Assembly: GCA_036924285.1 (NCBI GenBank)
Contig: JAYKYS010000012.1
Location: 12,834,001-12,898,000, forward strand
Reading direction: 5' to 3'
Length of the DNA: 64,000 nt
Source of the DNA: Asterella californica
Taxonomy: Eukaryota; Streptophyta; Marchantiopsida; Marchantiales; Aytoniaceae
The notes under the pieces are model-generated. The model worked only from the letters and a program-made list of their open reading frames with translations, had not been told where the DNA came from and ran no database searches. Both the position numbers and the translations under genes were made by a program. Shown one piece after another: positions 34,394 to 44,965 of this stretch. Numbering within the stretch: the first letter of the stretch is position 1; each line of letters begins with the position of its first letter.

Positions 34394-34868
34394 TTAAGAC
34401 AAAAGAAATCATAGGAAAAGGTGATCTAGAGAGGGAGCAATGAATTTTCAAAGTTGAGGGGGTCTATTCGTGAGAGTTGAGGAATTCTGTTATCTGGAAA
34501 AAGTTTACAGTCAGTGTCAGATTTTCTGTGAATTTTATTTTCCTGAGAAACTTTCCAGTGTTTTAGAGTGGCTGATAAGCTATCTAGGACAAAAGAAATC
34601 ATGAGAAGATGAGGTCTGAAGAGGGAGAAAGAATTTTTCAAAGTGGAGGGGGTTGACAACCATGAGGGAAGTGAAAATATACAAATTTCAGTTCTATGAA
34701 AATTTGTACAGTCATCACCATCTCTTCTGATTAGGGAAGTTTCTGTTGAAACTTCATGATTTAGTAGCTTGGAGGTTGAGCTACTGGAGACCACAAAAAT
34801 CTTGGAGAGATCTCTTACCAACTAAGAGATATACGTTTCGACATACAAGGAGGTCTCGAAGATACTTC

Positions 34869-35186
34869 ATGGGGAATCCAGTTCGAATGACGAGGTGGAA
34901 GAAGAGACGTTTAGGAGTTCGAACAGAGACGGAGAAGCCCAAGTTGAGTATAGATGAGTTACAAACCCGCATCTATAGCACTTGGGGTGCCCTCTTTACC
35001 CTATACGAAGAAGCTTCCGCGACCATTGGCACAGATTTGAAGAAAGCCGAGTTTAAAGCGTCATTCACTGTGGAGGCCACGAATGCTCCTGGTGAAGTAG
35101 AGTTGGATCCTTACAAGAGTGAGTTCAAGATGTCTGTTGTGATTAGTACAAACGATGGTGAGGAGGATCATATCTTCGATAGTTAA
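34869..35186 (+). CDS. GyA-2 ORF1
   Basis: Open, 105 residues, starting at ATG 34869, same length and ending as GyA-1 ORF1 with about a dozen amino-acid differences. It lies in the inverted segment and therefore opposite to the element promoter. Confidence 0.5.
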   Translation: MGNPVRMTRWKKRRLGVRTETEKPKLSIDELQTRIYSTWGALFTLYEEASATIGTDLKKAEFKASFTVEATNAPGEVELDPYKSEFKMSVVISTNDGEEDHIFDS

Positions 35187-35324
35187 TTTTAGATTAGATT
35201 TTATTTCGTGTATAACATGTATAATACACGATTTCCAATATAAAGCTCGGAAGAGTTAAGAAAGTGAGGTAGAATTATTTTCCTCTATGATATTTTGTCC
35301 ACTTAATGGTTGAGAAAGTGCAAC

Positions 35325-35801
35325 ATGAGTGGAAATTCAAAAGATTGGAAAGTTAGACTTAGAAACCTTCCTCAAGGTTTAGATGTCATAGTAAGTGTCG
35401 GAGAAAGTTCGAGAGAGATTATCGTCGAGTTTGAAAACCCTAGTACTAAACCTCAAGTAGAATCTCCGAGGAGAAGAGTAGAAACCGACTTGTGATGTTA
35501 TTTCTGTAGAGGGTTGGGACACAAAGTAGTGAATTGTCCAACTAGAATCAGAACCGAGAGAGCTAAAGGGAAGCGGGAGTTTACCGATTTAAGTCTTCGA
35601 GTGGGTCCATCGTCACCAGCGCCAATTCATCTTCTAAGCGAAGATCTTTGTCCAAGTTGTGGAGTGGGTGATCTATCAAGAGGACACAAGTGCGTCGATG
35701 TGGCCGCCCTACTTACGTCAGTAGTCGAGAAGTTGGACGAGACTCAAAGAGTTGAGACGGAGAAGTTGTCGACTTCAAAAGAGGACTCAGCTGAGTTGTG
35801 A
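35325..35801 (+). pseudogene. GyA-2 ORF2 with one stop
   Basis: Same start and end as GyA-1 ORF2, but a TGA at 35493-35495 replaces the Trp just before the CCHC knuckle. The frame is open on both sides. Its stop overlaps ORF3 in TGATG. Confidence 0.6.
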
Positions 35802-35965
35802 TGGAGATCGTCATTCGTATGGTGGAGAAGGCGGTGATGCGACTCAGGCTCCTGATTACCTTGGGAGAAGAGATGGCACAAGAGGTGTTGTTACAACCAT
35901 TTCATTTCATTTTACCTATGGTAGATTATCCGCGAATGGAATTGGTGATGTTCGTACTCTTTTAG
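35801..35965 (+). CDS. GyA-2 ORF3
   Basis: 54-residue frame equivalent to GyA-1 ORF3, open, with several substitutions. Same overlap with the preceding stop. Confidence 0.3.
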   Translation: MEIVIRMVEKAVMRLRLLITLGEEMAQEVLLQPFHFILPMVDYPRMELVMFVLF

Positions 35966-36014
35966 CGAGTAGTTATTGCACAAAAATTAGAAGGGTAGAA
36001 AGAATAGTTACAAG

Positions 36015-36803
36015 ATGGGGAAATTACCAGTGTTTCATGGGAAGGACAATGAAGATGTAGAACCATTTGTACGAGATTTCAAAAGGGGTTGCATCGGAAA
36101 CAACGTGAGAAGGAAGGAAGAATGGGTGTTGTTACTGCCGGAGTTTTTAGAAGATTTTGCTCTTACGTGGTATGAAGACCGAGTGAAGAGCCAGACACTT
36201 GGTGCAGTTGAGGACACATGGGAGACGTTGAGTAATGCACTCATTGAAGAATTTCTTCCAGAAGAGAGTTATGAGAAGCTCATGGTGGAGCTTACTCATT
36301 TGAAGCAACGGGACGACGAGAAAGTTCGACAATATGCCGAAAGGGTGGATAAGTTGGAGCAACGGTTTCGGACGGTCCTACGGAAGAGTGGAGACAATGT
36401 GGAGCTAACGATGGCGGGGATTGGAGCAGTGTTGATCAAGAACTTGGTGGGAGGGTTGAGACCTTCAATTCGAACCCAAGTGAAGTACGAGAAGCCAGCA
36501 ACCAAAGCAGAGGCCATCAAGATTGCGACAAACATGGAAGAGAGTTTGGATGAAGGAGATATCATCCAACCTCATCATGCTGCTCTGGTGTCAACTCCGA
36601 CTCCTGGTGTAGTCATAACGATCGCACCTGCACCATCACAATTGGTGATTGCTTCAACGTCAGCTCCTACTCCAACGGTGGTGCCAAGACCGTTTGTCCC
36701 AACAACGATGTCTATTGCCACCTCTGATTTTCATGCCGAGCTAAAGAGCATCACCGATACTCTTGCGGATCTCAAGATAAACGTGGTGCAGTTACGAGAA
36801 TGA
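36015..36803 (+). pseudogene. GyA-2 gag N-terminal part, cut by the inversion
   Basis: The first 262 residues of Gag, near-identical to GyA-1, stop at a TGA created at the inversion border (36801-36803). The knuckle and the rest of the polyprotein are on the other strand at 34393 and below. Confidence 0.85.
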
Positions 36804-37185
36804 AGTTTCACAGGAAAATAAAATTTACAGAAAATTTGACAGCGACTGTACAAATTTTCCAGAGAGCAGAATTTCTAAACTCACAAATTTATCTCCTCTA
36901 ATAACTTTTCTCTCCTCCTTTCTCTACAACTCTTGTTGCACCCTCTTTCAACTCTACTCAAACCTTTTCTAAGTGAACAAGATGTAAAGAATGACTTCGA
37001 ACACGTCATATATCACTACGGGATACACGAAAGGTTCTAACGTTGCTAACATCGCGTTAGCTCTCTCTCCTCCCAACGTTCTCTCCATGTGCTCTCTCAT
37101 AATCTCCTTTTGTCGAATATAGAACTGAACTCTAAACATCGTTCAACGATCCCTTCAAGTGAGGTCCCGGCAACGGAACCAAAAA

Positions 37186-38100
37186 TGTAAACCCTCCGCG
37201 GTCCTATCGATCAACTACCCCCTCGATCTCTCAACCTCCACGATCGTCATCCACGAATCTACAACATGTCGGGCCTATCTCTCACTCAGGGGTCACCTCT
37301 GATGGCTTTGATGGAAGCACACCATGAACTTGAAGGGAAAATGCTGAGTTCACTCATTCATACACCCACAAACTTATCAACTAAAAATCTCCTTAAACAC
37401 ATCAACTAAAATCCTCCATTCTAACGACGTCTCTCAAGTTCTCACATGCTAAAAATATCCCACACTCTCTATATTACTCAAGTTGTCATTACGACAATGT
37501 GAAAACAAGGATGAGGAGCTCTTCTCTACTCCTCTATTTATACATTCTAAGTTTTTACTTTGGTACTCCCCGGTAACTCAGCCGTAACTACTTTTACCAG
37601 GTTTTACTAAGATATTACTTAAGGTAAAAACATTGATCACATGGGCTTTTTACCTTTTCACATGGGCTTATTCCTTCAAAGTCAACAACTTCTAGAAGGA
37701 TTCTGGAATATTCTCAAGGAATCTCGAATTTCCACCCCCCCTCTACACTAGGACCCACTAAAAAGGAAACATGTGGAATCTCTTCTTGTTTTTAATGCCC
37801 ACAAAGTCCACAACTTTAATCCAACCACTAATATCAAGTCAAAAAGGAGATAAGGGATACTTTCCACCCCCTTTCTACCTTTTAGACAAGATGACAAGAT
37901 AGTAGTGCTCACTCTTTAGCAAATATCTGAATTCTGCCAAAAGTACAGCTAAGTTTAACCATAACTAACTTTTAGCTAGTCATGACTAACTTGATACATC
38001 CTTAAAGTACTTTGGCAGCCAATAAACATTCTCAACACTTAGTTATAACTAAACACCTTACTAATAGACAAACTTCCTATGTGTAACATAGGTCGTTACA
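37186..38100 (-). repeat. GyA-2 5' LTR
   Basis: 915 bases, TGTAAACCCT to CGTTACA on the plus strand. The primer-binding site lies at 37164-37181, four bases from the LTR. It differs from the other LTR of this element at a handful of positions, so it is older than GyA-1. Confidence 0.92.
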
Positions 38101-38136
38101 GTCCTTCCCAAGAAACTCTCACCTCGACATACAATC

Positions 38137-38166
38137 TGTGGTGGTCTAGGCAGGCTCTGATACCAA
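38137..38166 (-). other. PAL centre: spacer with a tRNA-iMet-type primer-binding site
   Basis: The minus strand reads TTGGTATCAGAGCC directly after the right arm, matching the TGGTATCAGAGC site that is complementary to the 3' end of initiator tRNA-Met in many Copia and Gypsy elements. Sixteen more bases follow before the inverted arm begins. It shows that the arms are LTRs with their U5 ends facing inward. Confidence 0.7.
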
Positions 38167-40017
38167 GATTGTATGTCGAGGCGAGAGTTTCTTGGGAAGG
38201 GCGAACCTTCTAGCTGTGATACGATCGTGAAGAGGAGGGCGAAAACCTCACACGGAATACAGACCGCAAGAAATCACACCACCACGTTCTCGATCTGGCC
38301 AAGATAAAACACACGGTGTGCAAGTGGATCTTCAACTCCAGGTCATTCACATTGCAAAGCTCACGTTCAGTAACTCATAATATTAGAAAACTGCTCTTGT
38401 GAAGCACCAGCGTGTTCACCTAGAAGCTTCCCGTTTTCTATTCAGAAAGATACACGTACAAGTTCTTGGTCTCCTCTCTACTCAATTCTGCTCTCTACTC
38501 TCAATCCCTCAGTCAGAAAATCTCTTCATACGTAACCTCTGTGCAAAAACTTCTCCTCAGCCCTACTGTTTCTCTCTACTCGATAGCTCCCGCACGGTAA
38601 ATTCTACACTACTCGATGATCCACAATTCTCTGCTCTGCGGTATTGCGAGAATGCGATAATGGACTGAGAATTCTCTCTCTCCGGAGTACACCCCTCTGG
38701 GTTTTCCTCCACCCTACGTAACCTTTAGTGTCACTTGGTAGGGGTAAAAGACGCCCTAAACAGATGGCAGCAGAAAAATAAATCACTGATAATAAATCTA
38801 CACTTAAGAAGACTATTTCACTAAGCTTCGCAGGTTCATCTGTACGGACGGTCACCGACTTGGCTGTACAGTCAGCATCTGACACCTCCACTCGAAGTAA
38901 CTCCACCACGGCTATCTCTGGCCACCGGAATCACCTCGTTCTGACACGTGAAGCCCGAGTTATCACCATTGTCGTTTTCCGCCCCCTTAAACTTTGAAGT
39001 GCCGTAAGTATGGCCTCAGGTATCAGTTTCACTTGATTTTTCGATCCAAGTGGAATCAACTCGTTCTGACACGTGAAGCCCGAGTTATCACCATTGTCGT
39101 TTTTCGCCCCTTTAAACTTTGAAGTGCCGTAAGTATGGCCTCAGGTATCAATTTCACTTGATTTTTCGATCCAAGTGATAATATTTCGAACTCTACATTT
39201 TCTACAAAAGAATTGGTACTGACTTGAAGTATCTTTGATGCCATCTCGCTACCCAAAGACTTAGAGGGCCGCAACCAAATTCGTACTAATTACCCCGCCA
39301 ACTCGAAGGTGAGAGGTCCATTTCAAAACCCGGTGATAAACTCTCTCTAGCATCCACACTAGGTGACTGCACTAGTGCAGGGGTAGACGGAGGCATCCTG
39401 CATTCAAAGTACGTTTAAGGGACATCTAGTGTCCCGCCCCTAGACAACTTGGTGCACCTCATATTCCCCCGAAGGGGCTAGCCTACTCCAAGCCGGTTGT
39501 GAGTCTGAAGGGATTTGATCCGGAGACCTTCTCCCTACAAGTTTCTCAGCTACACCACGGAAGCTGATCTCACAACTGGTTTTGAAGACCAATTTCTAAG
39601 CTAATATGCTAGAAAGCTGCGGTATTTCATCTTTCTTTTGCTAACACGAAATGCCATAACTTTCTCTAGACATGCTCTTTTTGTACATTTCGAATTTTAA
39701 ACAAATATTACATACTACAATCTACATGAGAAAAATCTAAAAAGTATTTTCGAATTCACTCTGATTTATGGTAAATTTCCCGGTATCAGAAATCTTGTAG
39801 AAGAACTCCAAGTAACTTTTCGCCTGCAACTCCGTTTGCAACTTTTGAACATACCACGGTGATCAGCGCGACGAGACCTACGCCGTGGTGTTTTCAGATT
39901 TTTGAATGCACACGTCCTCCAGAATCGACTTCTCTGAGGTCTTAGCTTCACTCAGAGAGACTAACTTCTAACTGAGAGGTGAATTATTCACTATGTGGAA
40001 TAATTCACATCACGACA

Positions 40018-40252
40018 ATGGTAAGGGATGATGATCCTTTTTCGTGGCCAAGTTCAACTTCCGGAAATCCTGACATACTCGGATCTTCCCTGTCTGCTTC
40101 TTTGGCACGATGACAATAGGAGCTACCCACTCACTACTGAGTACGGGGAAGATGACTCCCGCCTTCAAGTATTGGTCGATCTGGTTCTTCACCAGAAGCG
40201 AGTACTTGGGGTTGAGCCGATACTGCCTCTGTATAGCCCTCCAGCAAGTCAA
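40018..40252 (-). pseudogene. B2 pol, N-terminal part of reverse transcriptase
   Basis: Reads SSEWVAPIVIVPKKQTGKIR and CQDFRKLN, the first conserved RT blocks, up to HHPLP, where PAL interrupts. The continuation is at 28095. Upstream, a stop separates it from the acidic linker. Confidence 0.85.
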
Positions 40253-40337
40253 TGCGATGCTCTCCCAACTCTCGAGGTATGCCCTTCATGTCTTCTATGG
40301 TCCACGCGAAGACATCCTGAAACTCCGTCAGAAGTTC

Positions 40338-40712
40338 TCAAAAGTCTTCCAACTGTTGGCCCTCGATCACCTTGGAAAGCTTCAGCTTCTTCCCAAGAGC
40401 AACCTCCATTTCTTGAAGATCATCCGGGTTTACCATTCCTTCAGTGTGACTGTACTCATTAGCATCAAAGTATTCCGGTTTGGGAGCTTCTTCCGGTTCA
40501 GATTCGTCTTCTGGAAGACCAACTGTCGGATCTTCCGAAGGGAAGACGGTATCTTCGTCTTCTAGAAGACCAACTGTCGGATCTTCCGAAGGGAAGACGA
40601 TACTTTCGTCTGCTGGGAGCTCTTCTTCCGCAACTTCGTAGCACTCAATGTATCCACAGATCACTTCCTCTGTTATCTCTGTTACTTCTGTAGTACACAA
40701 GTTATTCATCAC
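40338..40712 (-). pseudogene. B2 acidic linker between protease and RT
   Basis: A 124-residue acidic stretch with a tandem duplication of a Phe-Pro-Ser-Glu-Asp-Pro-Thr-Val-Gly-Leu unit (two copies, about 40500-40610). It lies between protease and RT and ends with a helix typical of the region before RT. Frame breaks lie on both sides. Confidence 0.5.
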
Positions 40713-40724
40713 AAACTCATTGTA

Positions 40725-41425
40725 TCACTCATCCATGTCAGAAGACGCAGCTGAGTCTTCTGTAGTGTACCCCTCTGTCGTAGAAGGTGTTTCACCTTGG
40801 TGTCCAATCTTGATCCAAGGAAGCGAGACCTTGGTCTTCTCACCGGGCTTGGGTGTAGGATTGGAAAATCTCAAACGATGCCTTCTCCAATCGGTATTTA
40901 CATTTGCAGCATACAGCCATGGTCTTCCTATCAACACCTGATATCCAACCCTAGCTACAGGTCGTAAAATGATGTAAGTGAGGTAAAAAGATACTCCTCC
41001 AATTACCGTCAAGACATCTTTCAGTTGTCCCAAAGGTCGTCTTCTGGTCTGGTCCGGTCTGCCATTCTGAGGATTCTTGGAGTAGGCTAGAACTCAGTGA
41101 TGCCTAGGGCATGCGTCGTTTCTTCAGTGATGATGTTAACTCCGGAGCCAGAATCAATGGGTACCTTCTTCAGAAGACAGCCATGGATCTCCATATCAAG
41201 TTCTAGGACTCCCAAGTCCTCATGCTCAATCCTTAAGATCTGGGTGCTCTGGGGAAGTTTAGTTGTTCTCCTCTTCCTCGATCCTCGAAGCACGTATTGC
41301 AACAACTTCCTATAACCAGCGTTGTCATCCAACAGTTGTTGGAAGGTTACTTCCGCCTTCTGATTCCACAAGTCTTGCAAGAAGTCGTAAGGGGATCGCT
41401 TCAGAAGAGTGACTGGTGTTTCCAA
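40725..41425 (-). pseudogene. B2 retropepsin
   Basis: 41425-41087 ends with the active-site region VPIDSGSGVNIITEE (catalytic DSG); 41033-40725 contains YQVLIGRPWLYAAN, the conserved ILGRPWL-type strand. The stop and frame change between them (about 41034-41087) inactivate it. It belongs to the Gypsy type and is distinct from the GyA and G proteases. Confidence 0.8.
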
Positions 41426-41533
41426 CAGAGAAGATGTAGTATCTGCTTCCTTGGGTGGAAGACCAGGATGAGGTCTTCTCTCGACTGGGGGTTGCTCTTG
41501 TGAGACAAGGGCTGCCGTAGTCGGTGGAGGAAG

Positions 41534-42500
41534 CTACTGTACTATCTTCCGTCGCTTCTCCAGCTCTTCTTGCATGATCGCTTCAACTTCTTGTCTAATG
41601 TCAGGAGCAAAGTACTTCGGATCTTCTCGGTCGTAAGTAGGAGAAGAAGGCCGCTCAGGGGAAGATGACCTCTCCTTTCGCTGCTTCTTCTTCTTGATCT
41701 CCTTCTGACCGGATTCTGACTTCCCTTTGCTTCTGGTACTTATCTTGAACACCGCTTCATCCAGGACTTCTTCAGGAGGCCAATTGTCTGAATCCGGGCT
41801 AGGGCTCCAAACAGTGCCATCCGCCAAAGTGAAAGAAGAAGCTGCCTCAAGTGACTTCGTCTTCTGAGCTGCAGTCGTCTTCTGCAGCTGAGGTTCCTTT
41901 CCTTCGTGCTTCCCGGGGTCTGGTTCATCTTCCTCGATATGGAGACAATCCGTACAATCTCCAGGATCTTCTTCTTCTACCGTGATGTGCTGTACCACTG
42001 TTAGCTCGAGTTTAGAAGCTGATGCGGCTTTTGCAAGAGGCGTGGTCTCTGCAAATCTAACCATTTGTCGTGGTCGTAAGGTCTGAGGACAATTTCTTGT
42101 GAAATGACATGCTTCCTTACAGTTTTCACACAAGGGCACTTGCCCAATCTGTCTTCTCGGATGAGGACAGGTGGACCACCAGTGTCTTGTCTCTCCACAA
42201 TTATTGCATGCTCCAGGAAGAGGGTTTAGAGGTCGTTGTGATGAAAAAGGTTGCTAGGGCGTCCTGGTCTGTACATTACTAGCTCTATCTCTAGATACAT
42301 AACGATTATATTGGGCGGGAGGAGTAGGGGTGAAGGGTTGTATCGTCTCGATCCTATAGCAAGTTTCCCCACTAGGATCGTGTAGATATCCCTCATCGTC
42401 TTCTTTCCAGCTTGCCCAATTGACAGCTTGGTCCTGCGTACACTGATCTCTGGTGTGCCCAGAAGAGTTACAAAGGTTGCACCAAAGGTTTGGCCGGGAA
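41534..42500 (-). pseudogene. B2 Gag nucleocapsid with three CCHC knuckles
   Basis: Three C-x2-C-x4-H-x4-C motifs follow each other on the minus strand: CNLCNSSGHTRDQC (about 42440-42481), CNNCGETRHWWSTC (42167-42208) and CENCKEACHFTRNC (42089-42130). The last two are in one frame and close together; the first is about 230 bases upstream. A 201-residue tail (42139-41534) is acidic, then Lys-rich, ending in a helix before protease. Most Gypsy Gags have one or two knuckles. The frame has some breaks. Confidence 0.75.
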
Positions 42501-42643
42501 GCCGTATGTTGCTTCCGCTTGTCCTTCTGGTTCAGAAGATGAACTTTCAGGTCGGCAAACTGCTTCAGAACTTCATCGATACGGGGATCAGGTGCAGACT
42601 GAATGATCTGAGTCTAAGACATCTTCTGCACAACTTCCTCCCT

Positions 42644-43000
42644 TTATTGTGTCTTCTCCTTCTTCTTCTTCCGTGTCTTCTTCTCTTGTTCAGATTCGGA
42701 TTCTGAACTTTCGACAATAGACTCTTCAGAAGTAAAGGATACTTCCGAATCACTGTTATTAGTTTCAGTGGACTTGGACTTCCTCTTGGACTTCCTAGAA
42801 GATTTCTTCGACTTCTTGGACTTCTTCGAGGTCTTCTCTCTGTCTTTCGTCATATTTCGAGTGATGCTCGAGGTTTCATACTGCTCGGCATGCTTCTGTA
42901 CTTCTACTAAATCATCACCTCCTCCTCTTCTACAGTACAACTCCATATCTTGAGACAATCCTCCCAAGTATCAGTCCACGGCTTGCTGGACATAATAACC
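42644..43000 (-). pseudogene. B2 Gag fragment joined to a truncated 5' LTR
   Basis: A Lys/Ser-rich, then Glu-rich, segment follows a short piece with gag-like helical sequence (QKHAEQYE). At about 43000-43010 the reading passes directly into the LTR ORF, so the 3' end of the 5' LTR, the primer-binding site and the start of gag are deleted. Confidence 0.55.
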
Positions 43001-43009
43001 TTTGAAGAC

Positions 43010-44965
43010 CTCCTGGATGTGATCGAGGAGGTCTTCTCGGCTTCCAACGTTGTCACTATCAAGTGCACAGCGAGGTCGAACTCCTCCTTCTCCATGTCGG
43101 CACCGATCGATGGTACTAGGGCTGGGGAAGATGTAGTTACCGGTGACGGAGTCGAGGGAAATCCATAAAGTGTCTTCATCCCATCTATCTGTCTATCCAA
43201 GTACCGGAACATACTCTCCTTGCACTCTACCAACATCGCCTTGGACTCATTGTCCCACTCTCTAGCCAAGGTAAGCAACTTCCTACCCGCGGTGAAGTCG
43301 AACTTCTTTCAAAGCACTTCCATCGACTGTGCTAGCATCTCCTGCGCAAGAGCTTCCGCTGCTTCCCGTTGCATCTTCTCGGCTGCAACTCGCGCTTCTG
43401 CGGCTTCCCGCTGCGTCTTCTAGGTTGTCTTCTCCTCTGCGAGGACGGTGATCTTCCCCCGCACTCGGAGAACCTCTTGGTCGCGCTGCTGTAAACGCAC
43501 CTGCAACTCCTGGTTGCTCTTCTTCAGTTGGGTCAGCTCCTTGGCAGAAGCGACTGCTTCCGCCTTGTACCTCGCTGCGAGCTTCTCTGTGGTGCGGAGA
43601 CTAGCTTCCAGCGCTTCTGTCTTCTTCTGACCTTCTTCCTGACGCATCAAGGTGCGCAGACCGAATCCAGGCTGTGAGGGTTTCTCCTGAGCCTTCGCTC
43701 TTTTCTCCAGCAACTCCATAGCTGGCTGGATCTCTGAGCGGAAAAAGGCACTGAACTCTTCCAGTCTTCTTCCAGGGGAAGACAAGTTCATCTCCACAAT
43801 TCGATTGGAGGTGTCGACCTTGTCTTCCAGAGGCAAGGATGCCTCTTCCACCACAATGATCTTCAGCTTCTGCACACGGAAAGAAGCTATTCTTCTCAAC
43901 TTCCGGGGTGGAAGATCTCTCTCCATGGTAGAAGCGGTCCTCTTTACTGCGCTTCCTCGCATCGCAGTAGGAGTATCCATCCATCCTTCGTCTTCTGGAG
44001 TCTTCGAAGACTCCCTGGTGTTGCAGAAGCGGTCTTATGCTTCGGTCGGGTACTCAACGGCTCTTCTTGCGAGTCAGACTTCAATCCCGAATGAGTGAGG
44101 GAGGTGGTCTTCCTAGGTACACTTCTAGGACCCATCTTCCTTGGAGGCGTGACGTCTTTTGACCCACTGGAGTCATTTTCCCTCACCAGAAGCGTCTTCT
44201 GATGAGTGTCGGGCCTCAGCTGCGACATCAGAGTGGGAGGGAGAGTTGCGGCTGTTGCTCGATCGTCTTCCCCTGGGGTCTCCTCCTTCGCCTCATGTTG
44301 CCCTGTTGGTCTATACTTCACCAACTGATCTTCCTTCCGTGAGATCCCCTATGGCTACGTACAAGTAACAGAGGAAAGGTGTCAAGTGTCCTCCTGCAGG
44401 GGTACCTAAGTACGCTAGCTCCGCTTGTACATATATGTGGAAGAATGAGCCCCAGTTGACGGGCACTCCTTCATCACACACTGCTTCTAGGAACTCCACG
44501 TCCTGATCTCCAAGGTACCTCGTCTTCTACGCTTTCCCTTTGGAAAGAGATGCAGAAACAACTTCGCCAGAAGTCACTTCTTCGGCTCCTGGTAAGATTC
44601 GATCTTCCACCCGTTCCTTCCCTGCCTGTCCTCCCTGAAGAGACAAGTGGTGCTTCCAGACACATGCCACTCACTCACGATCCTGGGTAAGATCTTCTTC
44701 TCGAGTCAATAACCTCGGTCCTCCGATTCTGGCCGTGGAAGACCCTACGCCACCAATCTTCAATCCAGGAAGATGGTCTTCCTCGAGCTACTCTTGCCTT
44801 CGCAGATACACGGTTGCGAGGCGGTAAGGTTGCCCAAACCTCCTCCAGAAGACCCTGGTCGGTGAGGTTCCAATCCCACAGGAAGAAGTCGAGACCCAAC
44901 TCCTTGAGGAAGGGTGTGGCCTCGGCCAACTCTGCTGCTGGTAACACCAATCCTCGAGGATGCAT
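43010..44965 (-). pseudogene. LTR-resident ORF in the B2 5' LTR, frameshifted
   Basis: Matches the B1 LTR ORF from the conserved start (MHPRGLVLP at 44965), keeps the Trp codon that is a stop in B1, and then changes frame at about 44700, 44490, 44320 and 43960, with a stop near 43420. The coiled coil (43980-43420) and the beginning of the acidic tail are present. Comparing the three copies restores only the reading order, and shows that the ORF was once continuous over at least 640 codons. Confidence 0.7.

Larger units (their letters stand above)
34394..36803 (+). other. Inverted internal segment of GyA-2
   Basis: Order on the plus strand: leader repeats (34394-34860), ORF1, ORF2, ORF3, gag N-terminal part. 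In GyA-1 the same order precedes Pol directly, so here it has been turned round inside the element. The left border joins a leader repeat to the Gly-rich linker of gag; the right border joins gag (after the codons for VVQLRE) to another leader repeat. A few bases of leader and gag were lost at the borders. Confidence 0.88.
29894..38100 (-). mobile_element. GyA-2: Gypsy element with internal inversion and integrase deletion
   Basis: Two 915-base LTRs (29894-30808 and 37186-38100) differ at a few positions. The TSD is gtcc (29890-29893 and 38101-38104). Relative to GyA-1 the element is on the minus strand, but 34394-36803, holding leader repeats, ORF1-3 and the first part of gag, is in the opposite orientation. 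The integrase core is deleted. The element is defective but could be mobilised in trans through its LTRs and primer site. Confidence 0.92.
28096..40017. mobile_element. PAL: palindromic element made of two inverted LTR-like arms, containing GyA-2
   Basis: The left arm runs 28096-29893 and 38105-38136, the right arm 38167-40017 in inverse orientation; the arms match over about 1.8 kb with point differences and a different short tandem duplication in each (about 28903-29050 left, 39010-39160 right). The outer ends are TGTCGTGATG and its complement; the inner ends are CTCGACATACA. Between them is a 30-base spacer with a tRNA-iMet-type primer-binding site. The flanks are acgg (28092-28095) and atgg (40018-40021), a 4-base TSD with one mismatch, and the B2 RT gene is continuous across it. 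No coding capacity is apparent. A foldback DNA element is the alternative. Confidence 0.75.

Noticed and set aside
28096..40017. PAL as a simple foldback or MITE-like DNA transposon
   Set aside because: Not excluded, but the centre has a tRNA primer-binding site in the right place and orientation after the arm, and the ends fit LTR ends, which a DNA element would not need.
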